The translations under genes and the position numbers were made by a program. The notes under the pieces were generated by a model that saw nothing but the letters and a program-made list of their open reading frames with translations, did no database searches and was not told where the DNA came from. Of a stretch of 30,812 nt of DNA, positions 29,419 to 30,812 are shown piece by piece (within the stretch, counting starts at the first letter, position 1; each line of letters begins with the position of its first letter). The DNA is from JBOGFI01 sp050743365 (lineage in GTDB: Bacteria; Actinomycetota; Acidimicrobiia; IMCC26256; JACDBD01), in the NCBI GenBank assembly GCA_050743365.1, contig JBOGFI010000094.1, positions 1-30,812 of the forward strand. The letters are read 5' to 3'.

Positions 29419-30716
29419 AGGTTCCCGACCTCGAGGTCGAGGAGGTGCGCGAACCTCTCCCGAGCCTCGGCGCGCTGCTCCGGCAGATGCGCGCTCGGCC
29501 ACACGCCGTCCGACGGCTGGTAGCCCTTCAGCACCTGCCGGGCGATGGTGACCTTGTGCACCTCGGTGGGCCCGTCGGCGATGCCCATGATCGGTGCCGC
29601 CATCCACATGCCCGCCAGCGGCATCTCGTTCGACACCCCGATCGCGCCGTGGGCATGCATCGACCGGTAGACCACGTCGTGGAGCACCTTGGGCGTCGCC
29701 ACCTTCACGCCCGCGATCTCGGTGCGGGCCTGGTGCCCGCCGAACTGGTCGATCGTCCAGGCCGCGTGCAGCACCTGGAGCCGGAACTGGAGGATCTGGA
29801 CCCACGACTCCGCGATGGCGTCCTGCACCATCTGCTTCTTCGCCAGCAGCTCGCCCTGGGTCGTCCGGCTCAGCACCCGTTCGCACATCATGTCGAATGC
29901 CCGCTGGCACATCCCGATCGTCCGCATGGCGTGGTGGATGCGCCCGCCGCCTAACCGGGTCTGCGCGATGACGAATGCCTGGCCCTCGCCGCCCAGCAGG
30001 TTCTCCGGCGGCACCCGCACGTTCTCGTAGCGCACGTAGGCGTGCGAGCCCTCCCCCTCGGGTTCGCCGCCGAGGCCGACGTTGCGGATGATGTCGAGCC
30101 CGGGCGTGTCCGTCGGCACCAGGAACATCGACGTGCCGTGGTACACGGGGACGTCGGGGTCGGTCACCGCCATCACGATCGCGAACGACGCGTAGCGCAT
30201 GTTGGACGAGAACCACTTCTCGCCGTTGATGACCCACTCGTCGCCGTCGCGTTCGGCCCGGCATCGGAACTCCTGGGGGTCGGCGCCGGCCTGCGGCTCG
30301 GTCATCGAGTAGCAGGACGAGATGCGGCCGGCGAGCAGCGGCTGGAGGTAGCGCTCCTTCTGCTCGTGGGTCCCGTAGTGGGCGATGATCTCGGCGTTGC
30401 CGGAGTCCGGCGCCTGGCAGCCGAACACGCTGGGTGCCCACTGGGACCGGCCGAGGATCTCGTTCATCAGCGCGAGCTTGAGCTGGCCGTAGCCCTTTCC
30501 ACCCAGGTCGGGGCCGAGGTGGCAGGCCCACAGGTCGCGCGCCCTCACCTCGTCCTGGAGCGGGCGCACCGCCTTCTCGTGGACGGAATGGCTCTTGTCG
30601 TAGACGAGGTGCGAGCTGAACGCGAGGTCGAGCGGCTCGACCTCGGCCTTCACGAACTCGGCCATCCAGTCGAGCTTCTCCTGGAACTCCGGTTCGGTCG
30701 AGAAGTCCCACGCCAT
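29415..30716 (-). CDS. Acyl-CoA dehydrogenase (ACAD10/11 or LvaC-like)
   Basis: The 433-residue acyl-CoA dehydrogenase-fold flavoprotein has SSCYSMTEPQAGADPQEFRC and WVINGEKWFSSNMRYASF (FAD and substrate binding), then AHGAIGVSNEMPLAGMW. The C-terminal IADGPTEVHKVTIARQVL carries Asp where medium-chain enzymes have the catalytic Glu, as in ACAD10/11. It starts MAWDFSTEPEFQEKLDWM, with GGAAGG upstream of ATG 30716. It is translationally coupled to the kinase. In the levulinate pathway, LvaC and kinase LvaA convert 4-hydroxyacyl-CoA to 3-hydroxyacyl-CoA via a phosphorylated intermediate; the same chemistry is inferred here. Confidence 0.9.
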   Translation of the reverse strand: MAWDFSTEPEFQEKLDWMAEFVKAEVEPLDLAFSSHLVYDKSHSVHEKAVRPLQDEVRARDLWACHLGPDLGGKGYGQLKLALMNEILGRSQWAPSVFGCQAPDSGNAEIIAHYGTHEQKERYLQPLLAGRISSCYSMTEPQAGADPQEFRCRAERDGDEWVINGEKWFSSNMRYASFAIVMAVTDPDVPVYHGTSMFLVPTDTPGLDIIRNVGLGGEPEGEGSHAYVRYENVRVPPENLLGGEGQAFVIAQTRLGGGRIHHAMRTIGMCQRAFDMMCERVLSRTTQGELLAKKQMVQDAIAESWVQILQFRLQVLHAAWTIDQFGGHQARTEIAGVKVATPKVLHDVVYRSMHAHGAIGVSNEMPLAGMWMAAPIMGIADGPTEVHKVTIARQVLKGYQPSDGVWPSAHLPEQRAEARERFAHLLDLEVGNL

Positions 30717-30738
30717 CAGTTCGCCTTCCGTTCGCGGA

Positions 30739-30812
30739 TCACAGTGTTCCGACGTTCATGGTCGCCTCGCCGCCCATCGGGCTCTCGACCGTGGTCGGAG
30801 CAAGTGTGAGCG
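30739..30812 (-). CDS. Partial gene, C-terminal end only
   Basis: A minus-strand frame runs from the window edge to TGA at 30739-30741 and reads LTLAPTTVESPMGGEATMN, then VGTL. It ends 22 bp before the acyl-CoA dehydrogenase, suggesting it is upstream in the same operon. Too little is present to name a family. Confidence 0.4.
   Translation of the reverse strand, partial: LTLAPTTVESPMGGEATMNVGTL

Noticed and set aside
28363..30711. A 782-residue fused dehydrogenase-kinase protein
   Set aside because: Only the last 351 codons are the kinase; the rest is an arginine-rich wrong-frame reading of the dehydrogenase, which has its own complete frame with a GTGA overlap.

Overview
The window is high-GC DNA with compact, overlapping genes, three F420-dependent luciferase-like oxidoreductases, mycothiol/DinB-fold (maleylpyruvate isomerase-like) proteins, AMP-forming acyl-CoA synthetases and acyl-CoA dehydrogenases. 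This fits an actinobacterium, probably an Acidimicrobiia-like environmental lineage; that placement is inferred from gene content only.

Positions 1-11850 look like an integrated accessory region. An intact tRNA-Gly(GCC) lies at 11851-11927 (minus strand). Two 54/53-bp copies of its 3' half occur in the same orientation at 220-273 and 9136-9188. Each copy is followed by the same pair of 27-bp repeats, and two homologous hairpin segments (9065-9150 and 10480-10580) mark the opposite ends. I read this as two tandem integrated elements at one tRNA, with no tyrosine or serine recombinase left. Cargo of the larger element: a DUF4062/STAND ATPase, a minus-strand cluster of one Crp-family regulator and two stand-alone cNMP-binding proteins behind a DinB-fold protein, a divergent thioesterase plus HxlR/SCP2 regulator pair, a truncated DUF3024 gene and another maleylpyruvate isomerase-family gene. 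The smaller element carries a third such gene and an intact IS481-like insertion sequence (10609-11844) with 21-bp terminal repeats, inserted 6 bp from the tRNA.

Positions 11980-27353 look like chromosomal backbone. They hold an F420 oxidoreductase and an alpha/beta hydrolase (+), then a minus-strand run (acyl-CoA synthetase, GYD protein, dut, two F420 oxidoreductase paralogues). Two more acyl-CoA synthetases follow; one has Gln where the catalytic C-terminal Lys is expected. Next comes a TetR gene tightly coupled to a four-subunit 2-oxoacid:ferredoxin oxidoreductase (gamma-delta-alpha-beta, Vor-like), then an acyl-CoA dehydrogenase and a glutamate dehydrogenase. Together these suggest oxidation of 2-oxoacids or amino-acid skeletons to enoyl-CoAs.

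Positions 27390-28363 hold what I consider the most unusual object. A single gene (AbiEi-like N-terminus plus DUF559 nuclease-like C-terminus) is exactly bracketed by 43-bp imperfect terminal inverted repeats (37/43 matching), each of which is itself a hairpin. The start codon lies inside the left hairpin, and the right hairpin is shared with two convergent stop codons. There is no transposase, so it looks like a self-contained mobile nuclease cassette sitting between the glutamate dehydrogenase and a convergent pair (acyl-CoA dehydrogenase plus APH-like kinase, ACAD10/11 or LvaA/LvaC-like). The window ends inside the 3' end of another minus-strand gene.
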